A DNA stretch of 64,000 bases from Chryseobacterium sp. G0201 (GCF_003815655.1 NZ_CP033917.1:1240001-1304000); one strand, 5' to 3'. Shown: positions 26,220-35,931, numbered from the stretch's first letter. Translations and numbers: made by a program. Notes: generated by a model from the letters alone, not told the origin.

Positions 26220-26268
26220 TTGAAACTATCCTAACCGTCATGGTTATCTACATAATTTTAGATTTTAC

Positions 26269-26300
26269 AAACCTCCATTTCAGGAGGTTTTTTATTTTTT
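26269..26300 (+). terminator. Terminator after the DUF4349 gene
   Basis: An 8-bp stem AAACCTCC/GGAGGTTT with a 6-base loop is followed by TTTATTTTTTT. Confidence 0.88.
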
Positions 26301-26376
26301 TCAAAAAAAAACTGTAACGATTATAATACTGCCCTTACCTACTGTTTAAAGAGTAAATAATTAAAAACTTAATCAT

Positions 26377-27246
26377 ATGAAAAATTTAGTAAAACTTGGG
26401 TTCGCAGTATTATTATCAGCAACCTTCACAACAGCAAAAGCACAGAATACGAACACCGAAAACAGCACACTTTGGGAAGTTTCAGGGAACAGGCTTACAA
26501 AACCTTCTTATATTGCAGGAACGTTTCATACAATGTGCAGTTCGGATTTTGAGATAAAATCGAAAGTTATGAAAGCTCTTGAAAAATCTGATAATTTCGT
26601 CATGGAGATAAATTATACAGATCCTGCTGAAATGGCAGCCATGCAGAAAATGTATCAGACGGATAAAAAATTATCAGATCAGCTTACTCCTACGGAAGCA
26701 AAGGAACTTGACAAGATTCTTGCCGATTACGGAACAGATTTAAAGAAGATGGATAATTCAAGTTCGCAAGGTTTGTATTCACTTATTGCATTGAAATCTA
26801 CACCCTGTCCTCAAACAGAAATGAAATTTTACGAAATAGAACTTCTTAAAAATGCTATTAAAAGTAAAAAGAAAGTCTACGGACTCGAAAAAGTAGAAGA
26901 TCAGTTCACATCCATCAATAAAGCTTATGATTTGAAAGCTGTTATTGAGCAACTAAAAATGGGAAAGGAATATGAAATCCTTCTCAAGGAAATGTTAGTG
27001 GCATTTAAAAATGAAGATGTAAAATCCCTTTACACCCTCTTTAAGAATGACAAAATAATGAATGCCACACAGGAAAAAGCCATGCTTACGGATAGAAATA
27101 ATAACTGGGCAGAAAAAATGCCGGAAATGATGAAAAAAGAAAGTTCGTTCTTTGCAGTAGGAGGCGCTCATCTTATGGGTAAAAACGGAGTTATCCAACT
27201 TTTAAAATCAAAAGGATATACCTTAAAACCAGTATCAAGCCTTTAG
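26377..27246 (+). CDS. TraB/GumN family protein
   Basis: This 289-residue exported protein has a signal peptide (VKLGFAVLLSATFTTAKAQ). The TraB/GumN (Tiki-like) features are visible: the first motif SYIAGTFHTMCSSDF with its conserved histidine, the NFVMEINYTDP glutamate, and the C-terminal ESSFFAVGGAHLMGKNGVI with the G-x-x-H element. Tiki proteins of this superfamily are metalloproteases, but bacterial members are not well defined. It starts 26 bp upstream of an ECF sigma factor gene and is probably cotranscribed with it and with the membrane protein that follows, so it might be an envelope-stress component. Confidence 0.85.
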   Translation: MKNLVKLGFAVLLSATFTTAKAQNTNTENSTLWEVSGNRLTKPSYIAGTFHTMCSSDFEIKSKVMKALEKSDNFVMEINYTDPAEMAAMQKMYQTDKKLSDQLTPTEAKELDKILADYGTDLKKMDNSSSQGLYSLIALKSTPCPQTEMKFYEIELLKNAIKSKKKVYGLEKVEDQFTSINKAYDLKAVIEQLKMGKEYEILLKEMLVAFKNEDVKSLYTLFKNDKIMNATQEKAMLTDRNNNWAEKMPEMMKKESSFFAVGGAHLMGKNGVIQLLKSKGYTLKPVSSL

Positions 27247-27271
27247 CACATAACCAAACCATGAAATCATC

Positions 27272-27781
27272 GTGAGCAATCCAACCGAAACTGCTTTTTT
27301 AAATCTCGTCAATAAGCACAAAGGCATTTTGTATAAGGCCTCGCGAATCTATGCGGATTCTTTGGAAGACAGGGAAGATCTGCAACAGGAAATCCTTATT
27401 CAGCTTTGGAAATCTTATCAGAACTTCAAAGGTAATAGTGAATTTTCAACCTGGATGTACCGCGTAGCCATTAACACCGCCATTACTTATTTAAAAAAAG
27501 AAAAAAAGCGGACAAATAACCAAACGGATGCACCCCATCATTTTGAAGTCCAGCATGAAGATTACAATCCTGCAAAAGATACGCAATTAGAAGTCTTTTA
27601 TACTGCGGTCCAAGAACTTAAAGCTCTAGAAAAAGCCATCATATTTTACTTTATGGAAGGTATGTCTCATAAAGAAATCGCGGATAATTTAGGACTTAGT
27701 GAAGGCAATGCCCGTGTAAAATTGAACAGAACTAAAGAAAAAATACAGCAAATCATAAAAATATCAGGCTATGAATTTTGA
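27272..27781 (+). CDS. ECF-type RNA polymerase sigma factor
   Basis: A 169-residue sigma-70 family protein with only regions 2 and 4. Region 2 is seen as LYKASRIYADSLEDREDLQQ and the following promoter-melting helix (SEFSTWMYRVAINTAITYLK). Region 4 carries the helix-turn-helix MSHKEIADNLGLSEGNARVK. The start codon is GTG; the nearby ATG at 27261 is out of frame and stops at once. It overlaps the next gene by 11 bases, a common arrangement with a membrane anti-sigma factor. The regulon cannot be predicted from this window. Confidence 0.92.
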   Translation: MSNPTETAFLNLVNKHKGILYKASRIYADSLEDREDLQQEILIQLWKSYQNFKGNSEFSTWMYRVAINTAITYLKKEKKRTNNQTDAPHHFEVQHEDYNPAKDTQLEVFYTAVQELKALEKAIIFYFMEGMSHKEIADNLGLSEGNARVKLNRTKEKIQQIIKISGYEF

Positions 27782-28379
27782 TCAATTAAAAGAACAATGG
27801 AATAACGAAGACGCTGATAGCGTTAACATTCCCAATAATATAGAAAAGTTAAAGAACAGCAAACATCCTATTGAAAAGATCCAAAAAAATATGAAAATGG
27901 AACTTCCTTTCCAGATTATTGCCATCATTCTTATCGGATTCTTTCCACAACAACTGGATTTTCCCGCATCGCAACATATTATTTATTATACCTCTTACAG
28001 CATGCTTGTGGTAATATCTTGTTATTACTTTTTCGGATTCTATAAATTTTATAAGCAAACCGAACTGTATACCGGAAATACCCAAAACAGCCTCTGGAAA
28101 ATATATCATGAACTGAAACTGAACATGGAAAGATACCAATCTTTCGGATTTCTTCTTCTTCCTCACTTTATGATCACATTAGGACTTGTGTTCTATAATT
28201 CATTAGCGAAAAAAGGAGAGTCTTTAGGAAATATTTCAAGCCACGATCAACAGGTTTTGATCCTCAGCGTTCTCATAGGAACTATCGCGATTGTAACTAG
28301 CATTGTTTTATGGACTCAATATTTCTACGGAAAAAATGCCAAGCAACTCGAAAATATACTGCACGAAATAGACGAATAA
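27771..28379 (+). CDS. Membrane protein, putative anti-sigma partner
   Basis: The 202-residue protein has a cytoplasmic-looking N-terminal 40 residues (MNFDQLKEQWNNEDADSVNI) followed by four hydrophobic helices at about 42-58, 68-88, 120-140 and 160-182. It ends with a charged tail (GKNAKQLENILHEIDE). Overlap with the ECF sigma gene and the topology suggest that it holds the sigma factor at the membrane. No zinc-binding anti-sigma motif is seen, so this is inference from gene order. Start and frame are fixed by the 11-base overlap. Confidence 0.7.
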   Translation: MNFDQLKEQWNNEDADSVNIPNNIEKLKNSKHPIEKIQKNMKMELPFQIIAIILIGFFPQQLDFPASQHIIYYTSYSMLVVISCYYFFGFYKFYKQTELYTGNTQNSLWKIYHELKLNMERYQSFGFLLLPHFMITLGLVFYNSLAKKGESLGNISSHDQQVLILSVLIGTIAIVTSIVLWTQYFYGKNAKQLENILHEIDE

Positions 28380-28414
28380 TTTTACAATTCATCTTTCAAA
28401 AAATAATAACCATG

Positions 28415-28446
28415 AAACCTCAGACTTGATCTGGGGTTTGTTTTTT
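28415..28446 (+). terminator. Terminator after the sigma/anti-sigma genes
   Basis: Arms AAACCTCAGA and TCTGGGGTTT (one U-G pair) with a 5-base loop are followed by GTTTTTT. Confidence 0.85.
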
Positions 28447-28497
28447 AAAAAATTGTTATTTATAACGCTCAAATTTATCTGAGGTTTTATTTTTCCT

Positions 28498-28505
28498 TAA
28501 ATTTG
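28498..28505 (+). promoter_or_regulatory. -7 promoter box of pgi
   Basis: TAAATTTG matches TAnnTTTG, 91 bases before the pgi ATG, implying a leader of about 85 nt. No exact TTG is seen at the -33 position. Confidence 0.5.
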
Positions 28506-28596
28506 CAAATTAGAAATTTAACGACACCAATTTTTTAGAAATTTTTATTCAAAAAATTAATTTCTAGAATTAATAATCTAAATCCCTAAGAAATAT

Positions 28597-30237
28597 ATGT
28601 TATCAAAAATAAATCCTACACAAACAAACAGCTGGAAAGCTCTTCACGAACACTTTGCAGGAAATGATTTCGAATTAAGAAGCCTTTTCCAGTACAATCC
28701 GAGCCGTTTTGAAGAGTTTTCATTAAAAAGAGATAACTTTCTTTTTGATTATTCTAAAAACTTAATTGATTCAAGAACAAAAGAGCTTTTATTAAATTTA
28801 GCAGAAGAATGTCAGTTAAAAGATGCCATTTCTAAGATGTTTTCAGGAGATAAAATCAACGAAACAGAAGGAAGAGCAGTTCTGCATACAGCTTTGAGGG
28901 ATTTTTCTGATAAAGAAATTTTGGCTGACGGTGAAAACATCAAACCACAAATCAAAAGAGTTTTGGATCACATGAAATCTTTCTCCGAAAGCATTATTTC
29001 AGGATCACATAAAGGTTTTAGCGGAAAAGAAATCACTGATGTGGTGAATATCGGAATCGGAGGTTCAGATTTGGGGCCTGTGATGGTAGTTTCGGCTTTA
29101 AAACATTTTAAAACAAGATTAGACGTTCATTTCGTTTCAAATGTAGACGGAAATCATATCGCAGAAGTTGTAAAGAACTTAAATCCTGAAACAACTTTAT
29201 TTATCATTGCTTCTAAAACGTTCACGACTCAGGAAACAATGACCAATGCAAATTCAGCAAAAGATTGGTTCTTGAAAGCTGGAAAACAGGAAGATGTAGC
29301 AAAACACTTTGTAGCTTTATCAACTAATGTTCAAGCAGTTAAAGACTTCGGAATTGCAGAAGAAAACATTTTCGAATTCTGGGATTGGGTTGGCGGAAGA
29401 TATTCACTTTGGAGCGCAATCGGTTTAAGTATCGTACTTTCAGTTGGATATGAAAACTTCGAACAATTATTAAAAGGAGCTTTTGATACAGATCAACATT
29501 TCCAGACGGCAGATTTTGCTGAAAACATTCCTGTTTTGATGGGACTTTTAGGAATTTGGTACCGTAATTTCTATGCGGCAACAACTTATGCAATTCTTCC
29601 TTACTCTCAGTACTTAGACAGATTTGCTGCGTATCTTCAACAAGGAGATATGGAAAGTAACGGAAAATGTGTTGACAGAAACGGTGAATTTGTAGAATAC
29701 GAAACAGGACCAATTATTTGGGGTGAGCCGGGAACAAACGGACAACATGCTTTCTATCAATTGATTCATCAAGGAACAGAATTGATTCCTGCAGATTTTA
29801 TCGCCTATGCGAAAAGTCCAAACAAAGTTTCTGATCATCAGGATAAATTATTAGCCAACTTTTTCGCTCAGACTGAGGCACTTGCCTTCGGAAAAACAGA
29901 AGAAGAAGTTGAAGAAGAATTGAAAAATGCAGGAAAATCTGATGAAGAAATTGATTTCTTGCTAAATTATAAAGTCTTCCAAGGAAATACACCTACTAAC
30001 TCAATTATGTTCAATGAATTAACTCCTTTCGCATTAGGACAATTGATTGCATTGTATGAACACAAAATATTCGTTCAGGGAGTGATTTGGAATATTTTCA
30101 GTTTCGACCAATTTGGAGTTGAATTAGGAAAAGTGTTGGCAAACAAAATCTTGCCGGAACTTGAAAATAATGAGGCAATTAGCTCTCACGACAGCTCTAC
30201 AAACGGGCTGATTAATTATTATAAAGGAAATAAATAA
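28597..30237 (+). CDS. pgi: Glucose-6-phosphate isomerase
   Basis: This 546-residue cytoplasmic enzyme interconverts glucose-6-phosphate and fructose-6-phosphate in glycolysis and gluconeogenesis. The length matches the long bacterial/eukaryotic PGI group. Signature segments are clear: [20 protein letters not shown] (sugar-phosphate site), [37 protein letters not shown], and the active-site glutamate/histidine region [20 protein letters not shown]. The C-terminal signature is [18 protein letters not shown]. It stands alone, with its own promoter box upstream, and about 100 bp separate it from folD. Confidence 0.98.
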   Translation: MLSKINPTQTNSWKALHEHFAGNDFELRSLFQYNPSRFEEFSLKRDNFLFDYSKNLIDSRTKELLLNLAEECQLKDAISKMFSGDKINETEGRAVLHTALRDFSDKEILADGENIKPQIKRVLDHMKSFSESIISGSHKGFSGKEITDVVNIGIGGSDLGPVMVVSALKHFKTRLDVHFVSNVDGNHIAEVVKNLNPETTLFIIASKTFTTQETMTNANSAKDWFLKAGKQEDVAKHFVALSTNVQAVKDFGIAEENIFEFWDWVGGRYSLWSAIGLSIVLSVGYENFEQLLKGAFDTDQHFQTADFAENIPVLMGLLGIWYRNFYAATTYAILPYSQYLDRFAAYLQQGDMESNGKCVDRNGEFVEYETGPIIWGEPGTNGQHAFYQLIHQGTELIPADFIAYAKSPNKVSDHQDKLLANFFAQTEALAFGKTEEEVEEELKNAGKSDEEIDFLLNYKVFQGNTPTNSIMFNELTPFALGQLIALYEHKIFVQGVIWNIFSFDQFGVELGKVLANKILPELENNEAISSHDSSTNGLINYYKGNK

Positions 30238-30336
30238 GAAGATAATTGATGAATGATTTGATGAAATAATGAAAGTAAAACTCATTTAAAGCATTCATTT
30301 TCAATATCTAAAATCTAATAAAGTAATAAAAGTAAA

Positions 30337-31221
30337 ATGGCACAAATTCTTGACGGATTAAAAGTATCCAAAGAAATAAAAGCAGAAATCAAGGTTGAAG
30401 TTGATAAGATCATTGCAGGCAAGAGAAGAGCACCTCATTTGGTAGCAATTCTTGTTGGGAACAACGGAGCGAGCAAGGCGTATGTAAATGCTAAAGTGAA
30501 AGACTGTGAAGAAGTAGGATTTCAATCTAGCTTAGTTAAATTTCCAAGCACGGTTTCTGAATCTGAATTATTGGAAAAAATTGAGGAACTTAATAAGGAT
30601 AAATCTGTAGACGGATTTATCGTTCAGTTGCCTTTACCCGATCAGGTTGATCAGGAGAAAATCATTAACGCAATCGATCCAAGAAAAGATGTTGATGGTT
30701 TCCACCCTACAAATTTCGGAAAAATGGCTTTGGAAATGGATACTTTCTTACCAGCTACTCCATTCGGGATTTTAACTTTATTAGAAAGATACAATATCGA
30801 AACAAAAGGTAAAGACTGTGTTATCATCGGAAGAAGTAAAATCGTAGGAAGACCAATGAGTATCCTGATGGGAAGAAAAGATTTCCCAGGAAATTCAACG
30901 GTTACGCTTACACATTCTTACACAAAAGACATTGAAGAATATACTAAAAAAGCAGACATCGTAATTACAGCTTTGGGTGATCCTCACTTCTTAAAAGGTG
31001 AAATGATCAAAGACGGGGCAGTAATTGTTGACGTAGGTATCACAAGAGTAGACAACGATTCTCCGAAAGGATATTATTTGGCGGGTGATGTAGATTTTGA
31101 CAGCTGTGCAGAAAAAGCAAGCTGGATTACGCCGGTTCCGGGAGGAGTTGGACCTATGACAAGAGCGATGTTGATGAAAAATACCATCATTGCTTATAAG
31201 ACTTCGGTCTATAACGACTAA
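30337..31221 (+). CDS. folD: Bifunctional methylenetetrahydrofolate dehydrogenase/cyclohydrolase
   Basis: A 294-residue enzyme of one-carbon metabolism that oxidises 5,10-methylene-THF to methenyl-THF with NADP and hydrolyses this to 10-formyl-THF. The conserved catalytic region includes KAYVNAKVKDCEEVGFQS (with the Y-x3-K pair) and VDGFIVQLPLPDQVDQEKII. The nucleotide-binding region is CVIIGRSKIVGRPMSILMGR. The C-terminus shows ITPVPGGVGPMTRAMLMKNT, the second family signature. The queE gene begins 8 bp after its stop, so the two are probably cotranscribed. Confidence 0.98.
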   Translation: MAQILDGLKVSKEIKAEIKVEVDKIIAGKRRAPHLVAILVGNNGASKAYVNAKVKDCEEVGFQSSLVKFPSTVSESELLEKIEELNKDKSVDGFIVQLPLPDQVDQEKIINAIDPRKDVDGFHPTNFGKMALEMDTFLPATPFGILTLLERYNIETKGKDCVIIGRSKIVGRPMSILMGRKDFPGNSTVTLTHSYTKDIEEYTKKADIVITALGDPHFLKGEMIKDGAVIVDVGITRVDNDSPKGYYLAGDVDFDSCAEKASWITPVPGGVGPMTRAMLMKNTIIAYKTSVYND

Positions 31222-31228
31222 TTTTAAA

Positions 31229-31858
31229 ATGAATAAAGAAGAAGATATTTTATTAAAAGAAGGTAAAATGCTCCCTGTAATGGAGCATTTTTACACTCTT
31301 CAAGGAGAAGGAGCACACACGGGAAAAGCATCATACTTCATTAGATTGGGAGGTTGCGACGTCGGGTGTCATTGGTGTGATGTAAAAGAAAGTTGGGATC
31401 CTACTTTGCATCCGTTGATGAATGCAGAAGAAATTGCAGAAACAGCTGCCAAACACTGTAAAACAATTGTTTTAACAGGTGGTGAGCCCTTAATGTGGAA
31501 TCTTGATATTTTAACATCCAAATTGAAAGAATTGGGATGCACGATTCATATTGAAACTTCGGGAGCCTATCCTATGAGTGGGCATATCGACTGGATCACG
31601 CTTTCGCCAAAGAAAACAGGACTTCCTAAAGAGGAAATTTATGAAAAAGCAAGTGAGCTTAAAGTAATCGTTTTCAATAACAACGACCTTAAATTTGCTC
31701 AGGAGCAGGCTGCGAAAGTTTCAGCAAACTGTAGATTATATCTTCAGAGCGAATGGAGCAAGCGCGATGAGATGTATCCTAAAATCACGGATTTTATTTT
31801 AGAACATCCGGAATGGCAGGCATCAGTTCAGACTCATAAATATCTTAATATACCATAA
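31229..31858 (+). CDS. queE: 7-carboxy-7-deazaguanine synthase (radical SAM)
   Basis: About 209 residues. QueE converts 6-carboxytetrahydropterin to 7-carboxy-7-deazaguanine in the queuosine pathway. The substrate loop FYTLQGEGAHTGKASYFIRL is typical, followed by the radical SAM cluster motif CDVGCHWC (C-x3-C-x2-C) and LTGGEPLMW, which contacts SAM. The chosen ATG at 31229 is 8 bp after folD; a start further upstream would overlap folD by 30 bases and add an unrelated sequence. The rest of the queuosine pathway is not in this window. Confidence 0.95.
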   Translation: MNKEEDILLKEGKMLPVMEHFYTLQGEGAHTGKASYFIRLGGCDVGCHWCDVKESWDPTLHPLMNAEEIAETAAKHCKTIVLTGGEPLMWNLDILTSKLKELGCTIHIETSGAYPMSGHIDWITLSPKKTGLPKEEIYEKASELKVIVFNNNDLKFAQEQAAKVSANCRLYLQSEWSKRDEMYPKITDFILEHPEWQASVQTHKYLNIP

Positions 31859-31903
31859 AAAAAGCGTAAATTAGCTCTTAGTATCCGTTATAAAAGCCGA
31901 TAG

Positions 31904-33274
31904 ATGCAAAGAATTCGATATTCTAGATATTTAAAATCGATTATTATCTTGCTAGACCTTTTGGTTATAGCATCTATCTTTGTATTCTTTTTTGTCAGTA
32001 GAAATGAAAACCTAAAGTACAATCAGGAAACCTGGTATCAAAATATATTTTCTCTGGCCTTATTATTTATGTTCTGGATGCTTCTAAGTGGCAGAACAAA
32101 AATTTATAATATTCCTAGAAACTTAACGTATACCTTATTTCTTGAGCGGCTCTTAATCCACTTTTTACTGTTTATTCTTGGGGTTTTATTAATAGGAAAA
32201 GTAAGTTACAACGTATTTTTTAATTCTGATATTTACTGGCTTTCCTTTTACCTGTTTTTCTTTATATTTCTAGCTAAATCTATTATCTATTTCGGAATCA
32301 AGTACTTTCGTAGTCTAGGTATTAATTATCGAAATATCATGTTCCTGAAAGAGAACAGTTCGACGGAAATATTAAAAAACATATTCAGCGAAAGAAAAGA
32401 TTACGGTTACAGGATTTTTGAATATAATAAATCTGAAGTTAATTCTATTGAATTGGTAGAATTTTGGAAAAACAATGGAATACATACTTTATTTTTTCCG
32501 TCAGAAAACTCATTTGATGAAAAAACTGAAGATGAAATTTTCCGATTGGCAGAGGCGAATAAAGTTCACATTTCATTAGTTCCGAGTATCACACAAAGTG
32601 ATTTTTTCCTTTATGATTTAGCTTATATTCAGACCCAGCCCGTTTTAAATCAGGCTAGATATCCTTTAGATTATTATTCAAATCATTTACTGAAAAGAAT
32701 TTTTGACATCAGTTTTTCATTCTTTATATTAATATTTATTTGTTCATGGTTGTTTCCAATCATTGCTATATTAATAAAAAGTACATCTAAAGGTCCGGTC
32801 TTATTTTTGCAGAAACGATATGGGTTTCATGAGGAAGTTTTTAATTGTATTAAATTCCGAACCATGATCGTTAATGAAGAATCATCTACTAAAACAACTG
32901 AGGAAAATGATTCCAGAATTACAAAAATCGGTAAATTTTTAAGAAAAACGAGCCTTGACGAAATGCCACAATTCATCAATGTATTGAAAGGTGAAATGTC
33001 GATCGTAGGCCCAAGACCACATATGTTGGCCGTTGATAATTATTATAAACCGAAGATCGGAAGATATAGTTTAAGAAGTATGGTAAGCCCCGGAATTACA
33101 GGTCTTGCACAAGTAAACGGTCTACGCGGAGATTCGGGTGATAAAGAAGTGGAAATGAATAAACGTATTCTGGCAGATGCCTTTTACGTTAGAAACTGGA
33201 GTTTTGTCTTGGATATGGTCATCATTTTGAAAACAGTTTTACTGGTGATCACAGGAGATAAAAATGCAAAATAA
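31904..33274 (+). CDS. Polyprenyl-phosphate sugar-1-phosphate transferase (exopolysaccharide initiating enzyme)
   Basis: The 456-residue protein has an N-terminal membrane part with about four helices (residues 12-140) and a Rossmann-like middle region. The last 200 residues are a bacterial sugar transferase domain of the WcaJ/PglC type. The key block starts after a transmembrane helix (SFFILIFICSWLFPIIAILI) with KSTSKGPVLFLQKRYG, then FNCIKFRTMIV. The catalytic region is LRKTSLDEMPQFINVLKGEM, then SIVGPRPHM and SMVSPGITGLAQVNG. It would place the first sugar phosphate on undecaprenyl phosphate for exopolysaccharide or capsule. The sugar is not known, and glycan genes are not adjacent here. 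Confidence 0.9.
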   Translation: MQRIRYSRYLKSIIILLDLLVIASIFVFFFVSRNENLKYNQETWYQNIFSLALLFMFWMLLSGRTKIYNIPRNLTYTLFLERLLIHFLLFILGVLLIGKVSYNVFFNSDIYWLSFYLFFFIFLAKSIIYFGIKYFRSLGINYRNIMFLKENSSTEILKNIFSERKDYGYRIFEYNKSEVNSIELVEFWKNNGIHTLFFPSENSFDEKTEDEIFRLAEANKVHISLVPSITQSDFFLYDLAYIQTQPVLNQARYPLDYYSNHLLKRIFDISFSFFILIFICSWLFPIIAILIKSTSKGPVLFLQKRYGFHEEVFNCIKFRTMIVNEESSTKTTEENDSRITKIGKFLRKTSLDEMPQFINVLKGEMSIVGPRPHMLAVDNYYKPKIGRYSLRSMVSPGITGLAQVNGLRGDSGDKEVEMNKRILADAFYVRNWSFVLDMVIILKTVLLVITGDKNAK

Positions 33275-33389
33275 AGATTTAGGTTAAGGCTAATATTGAG
33301 CTAAAATAGTTTTAATTTTAACATTAAACAGAGCTTTAGACTTAACTTCAACCTTAATCTAATTAAATAAAAAAGTCTAATTTAGCAGA

Positions 33390-34142
33390 ATGTTAAAAAA
33401 GTTTTTTTCAGCGATAGGAGAATACATCATCCTCATGGGTAAATCCGTGCAGAAGCCTCAGAAAATGAGGGTTTTCTGGAAGCTGTTCATGAGGGAAATT
33501 AATGATTTAGGAGTCAACTCTTTTGGGTTGGTTATCTTCACATCTATATTCGTAGGGGCCGTAGTTGCCATCCAGATGTATAATAACTTCGATTCTTCAT
33601 CTTTTCCTATTCCGCCTTCATTTGTAGGATATGCTACAAAAGCGGTATTGGTTTTAGAATTTTCACCTACCATTATAAGCTTGATCCTGGCAGGAAAAGT
33701 TGGCTCATATATTGCTTCCAGTATTGGAACGATGAGGGTTTCCGAACAGATCGATGCACTAGATATTATGGGGGTAAATTCACCTAACTTTTTGATACTT
33801 CCTAAAATACTTGCGTGTGTGATTTTCAATCCATTGCTTATTGCTATCAGCATCGTCTTTGGTATTGGCGGAGGTTATCTGGCAGGAGTTTTAACAGGAA
33901 ACTGGACAAAAGCCGATTATATAACTGGAATACAGATGTTTATGCCTAATCTATTCGTGTATTATGCATTTTTAAAAACAATTGTTTTTGCTTTTATTAT
34001 TGCAACAGTTCCTTCTTATTTCGGATATAATGTAAAAGGAGGTTCACTGGAAGTAGGTAGAGCAAGTACACAGGCCGTGGTTTGGACAATGGTTTTCATT
34101 ATCCTTTCAGAATTAGTATTAACCCAATTAGTATTAAGCTAA
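33390..34142 (+). CDS. mlaE: MlaE-family ABC lipid transport permease
   Basis: This 250-residue inner-membrane permease has an N-terminal amphipathic helix and five hydrophobic segments. Family features are the QMYNNFDSS region, VLVLEFSPTIISLILAGKVG, the EQIDALDIMGVNSPNFLILP coupling loop for the ATPase, and the C-terminal GYNVKGGSLEVGRASTQAVV. With MlaF it forms the membrane engine of an MCE lipid transporter that moves phospholipid between inner and outer membrane. The stop overlaps the mlaF start (TAATG). The MCE subunit gene is not in this operon; a candidate is at 16002-16952. Confidence 0.92.
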   Translation: MLKKFFSAIGEYIILMGKSVQKPQKMRVFWKLFMREINDLGVNSFGLVIFTSIFVGAVVAIQMYNNFDSSSFPIPPSFVGYATKAVLVLEFSPTIISLILAGKVGSYIASSIGTMRVSEQIDALDIMGVNSPNFLILPKILACVIFNPLLIAISIVFGIGGGYLAGVLTGNWTKADYITGIQMFMPNLFVYYAFLKTIVFAFIIATVPSYFGYNVKGGSLEVGRASTQAVVWTMVFIILSELVLTQLVLS

Positions 34143-34957
34143 TGATTGAGGTAAAAAATCTTAAGAAAAGTTTTGAAGAAGTTGAAGTACTTAAAGGTAT
34201 TACAACCACTTTCGAGAAAGGAAAGGTCAACTTAATTATAGGACAGAGTGGTTCCGGAAAAACGGTTTTCCTTAAAAGTTTATTGAATGTTTATCAGCCT
34301 TCATCAGGAGAAATTCTTTTTGATGGAAGGGATATTAATGTAATGAACAGAGAAGAAAAACAGCACTTACGTTCTGAGATCGGAACTTTATTCCAGGGAA
34401 GTGCATTGTTTGACTCTTTAACAGTAGAAGAAAACATTATGTTTCCTTTAGACATGTTCACCAACCTAACTTTCAGAGAAAAGAAAAGAAGGGTTTTTGA
34501 GGTAATCGGAAGGGTACATTTAGATAAAGCCAACAGGAAATTTCCATCTGAAATTTCCGGAGGTATGCAAAAAAGGGTTGCAATTGCAAGAGCGATTGTA
34601 AATCACCCAAAATATTTATTCTGTGATGAACCGAACTCAGGATTAGATCCATATACATCTAATGTAATTGATGATCTTTTGCTGGAAATCACTAAAGAAT
34701 ACAACACAACAACAATTATCAACACCCACGATATGAACTCTGTAATGACGATTGGTGAAAAGATCGTTTATCTGAGATTAGGCATCAAAGAATGGGAAGG
34801 AAATAAAGACGTTCTGATCACGGCAGGCAATAAAAATCTTATTGACTTCGTTTATTCATCAGAGCTATTTAAAGAATTGAGAGAGTATTTACTCGAAAAT
34901 CATAAAACTATTGAGAATACAATAACTAAACTAGACGATAATGAAAAAGGTATTTAG
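34142..34957 (+). CDS. mlaF: MlaF-family ABC transporter ATP-binding protein
   Basis: About 271 residues. All ABC motifs are present: Walker A GQSGSGKT near residue 35-42, Q-loop LFQGSALFDSLTVEEN, signature ISGGMQKRVAIARA near 140, Walker B YLFCDEPNSGLDP and the switch histidine in INTHDMNSV. The sequence style is that of the MlaF group. The ATG at 34142 overlaps the mlaE stop, which fixes the start; a longer frame from 34082 would only read into mlaE. The downstream barrel gene overlaps its end by 17 bases, so three genes form one operon. Confidence 0.94.
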   Translation: MIEVKNLKKSFEEVEVLKGITTTFEKGKVNLIIGQSGSGKTVFLKSLLNVYQPSSGEILFDGRDINVMNREEKQHLRSEIGTLFQGSALFDSLTVEENIMFPLDMFTNLTFREKKRRVFEVIGRVHLDKANRKFPSEISGGMQKRVAIARAIVNHPKYLFCDEPNSGLDPYTSNVIDDLLLEITKEYNTTTIINTHDMNSVMTIGEKIVYLRLGIKEWEGNKDVLITAGNKNLIDFVYSSELFKELREYLLENHKTIENTITKLDDNEKGI

Positions 34958-35558
34958 TATAGCCTTAATAGGGTTTTCTATGTTTGCTACTGCACAGATT
35001 TCGCTTGCAGGTAAGGCAAATTTAATTTTTCCAACGGGTTCACCTTCTTGGAAAAATATTTCAAACACAGCAAGTGCTGCAATAGAAAATACAGGTAAAA
35101 ATAATGTAGGGTTCAACATAGGACTTTCATTGAAGGCAAGCCTTCCGATGTCATTTTTCCTAATGCCGGAATTATATTACACGACTTTTAAAAACGAATT
35201 TACAGATCCTGTTTCTAATACAACTTTTGATATTAAAAACAACCGTATCGATTTACCGGTTCTTGTAGGACACAAAGTAGTTGGAGATATGTTAGGCGTA
35301 TTTATCGGACCTGTTGCAAGCTATAATTTAAGCAAAGAAGATACTTACAACGATTTCTCAGAAAATGCGAGAGATAATTTTACCGTTGGTTACCAATTCG
35401 GAGCTCAGCTTGAAATTAAAAAATTGATCGTAAACGCAAAATATGAAGGTGCATTCGGTAAGGATAGCAGAAACTTCATCAATAAAGTATCTGGTGAAGA
35501 AATCAGATATGACAACAGACCCAACTTATTTATGGTTGGTGTAGGTTATAAATTTTAA
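34941..35558 (+). CDS. Outer-membrane beta-barrel protein
   Basis: The 205-residue protein has a signal peptide (KKVFSIALIGFSMFATAQ) and alternating strands ending in an aromatic residue (FMVGVGYKF), the usual mark of an outer-membrane barrel. It resembles PorT/OmpW-like eight-stranded families of Bacteroidota (DUF-type porin family protein). Its start overlaps mlaF by 17 bases, so it is translationally coupled to the MlaEF lipid transport genes. It could be a passive neighbour or the outer-membrane element of that pathway. A bidirectional hairpin follows its stop. Confidence 0.8.
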   Translation: MKKVFSIALIGFSMFATAQISLAGKANLIFPTGSPSWKNISNTASAAIENTGKNNVGFNIGLSLKASLPMSFFLMPELYYTTFKNEFTDPVSNTTFDIKNNRIDLPVLVGHKVVGDMLGVFIGPVASYNLSKEDTYNDFSENARDNFTVGYQFGAQLEIKKLIVNAKYEGAFGKDSRNFINKVSGEEIRYDNRPNLFMVGVGYKF

Positions 35559-35580
35559 TTGATTCGAAAATAACAATTAT

Positions 35581-35615
35581 AAATAATCCTCAAATTTTAA
35601 ATTTGAGGATTATTT
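35581..35615. terminator. Bidirectional terminator between convergent genes
   Basis: A 17-bp perfect stem (AAATAATCCTCAAATTT and complement) with a single central base is followed by TTTT on the plus strand. The stop codon of the convergent gene at 35597 lies inside the hairpin. Confidence 0.85.
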
Positions 35616-35908
35616 TTTTGAGCCTGAAGTTCTGCTTCACGTTTTGCAATTTCCGCAGCCTGCTTTTCAAGATCTTCTTTATCTTTTTGTAGTTGTTTGA
35701 ACTCTTTTTTCTTTTGATCTGCTTTGATGGCGCTACCTTTACTTACATAACCAACCATTCCGCCGATAATTAAACCAATTCCAACTCCTGCCATAACTCC
35801 CATAATGTGTGGAAGCCCTATTTTTTCGACAGTAAAATCGGTTGTAAGATAAAAAAGTAATGTTGAGACTGCTAAAAGGATAAGTCCCGTGATTGATAAA
35901 CTCTTCAT
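35597..35908 (-). CDS. Small membrane protein with C-terminal coiled coil
   Basis: The product has 103 residues with two transmembrane helices (residues about 5-24, SITGLILLAVSTLLFYL; and 35-57, HIMGVMAGVGIGLIIGGMVG). A strongly charged coiled coil follows (KKKEFKQLQKDKEDLEKQAA). The topology suggests a cytoplasmic coiled coil anchored by a hairpin of helices. No family or function is recognised. It lies between the convergent barrel gene and the M48 peptidase gene on the same strand. Confidence 0.72.
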   Translation of the reverse strand: MKSLSITGLILLAVSTLLFYLTTDFTVEKIGLPHIMGVMAGVGIGLIIGGMVGYVSKGSAIKADQKKKEFKQLQKDKEDLEKQAAEIAKREAELQAQKNNPQI

Positions 35909-35931
35909 AATATTGTGTTTAAGTGATTAAA

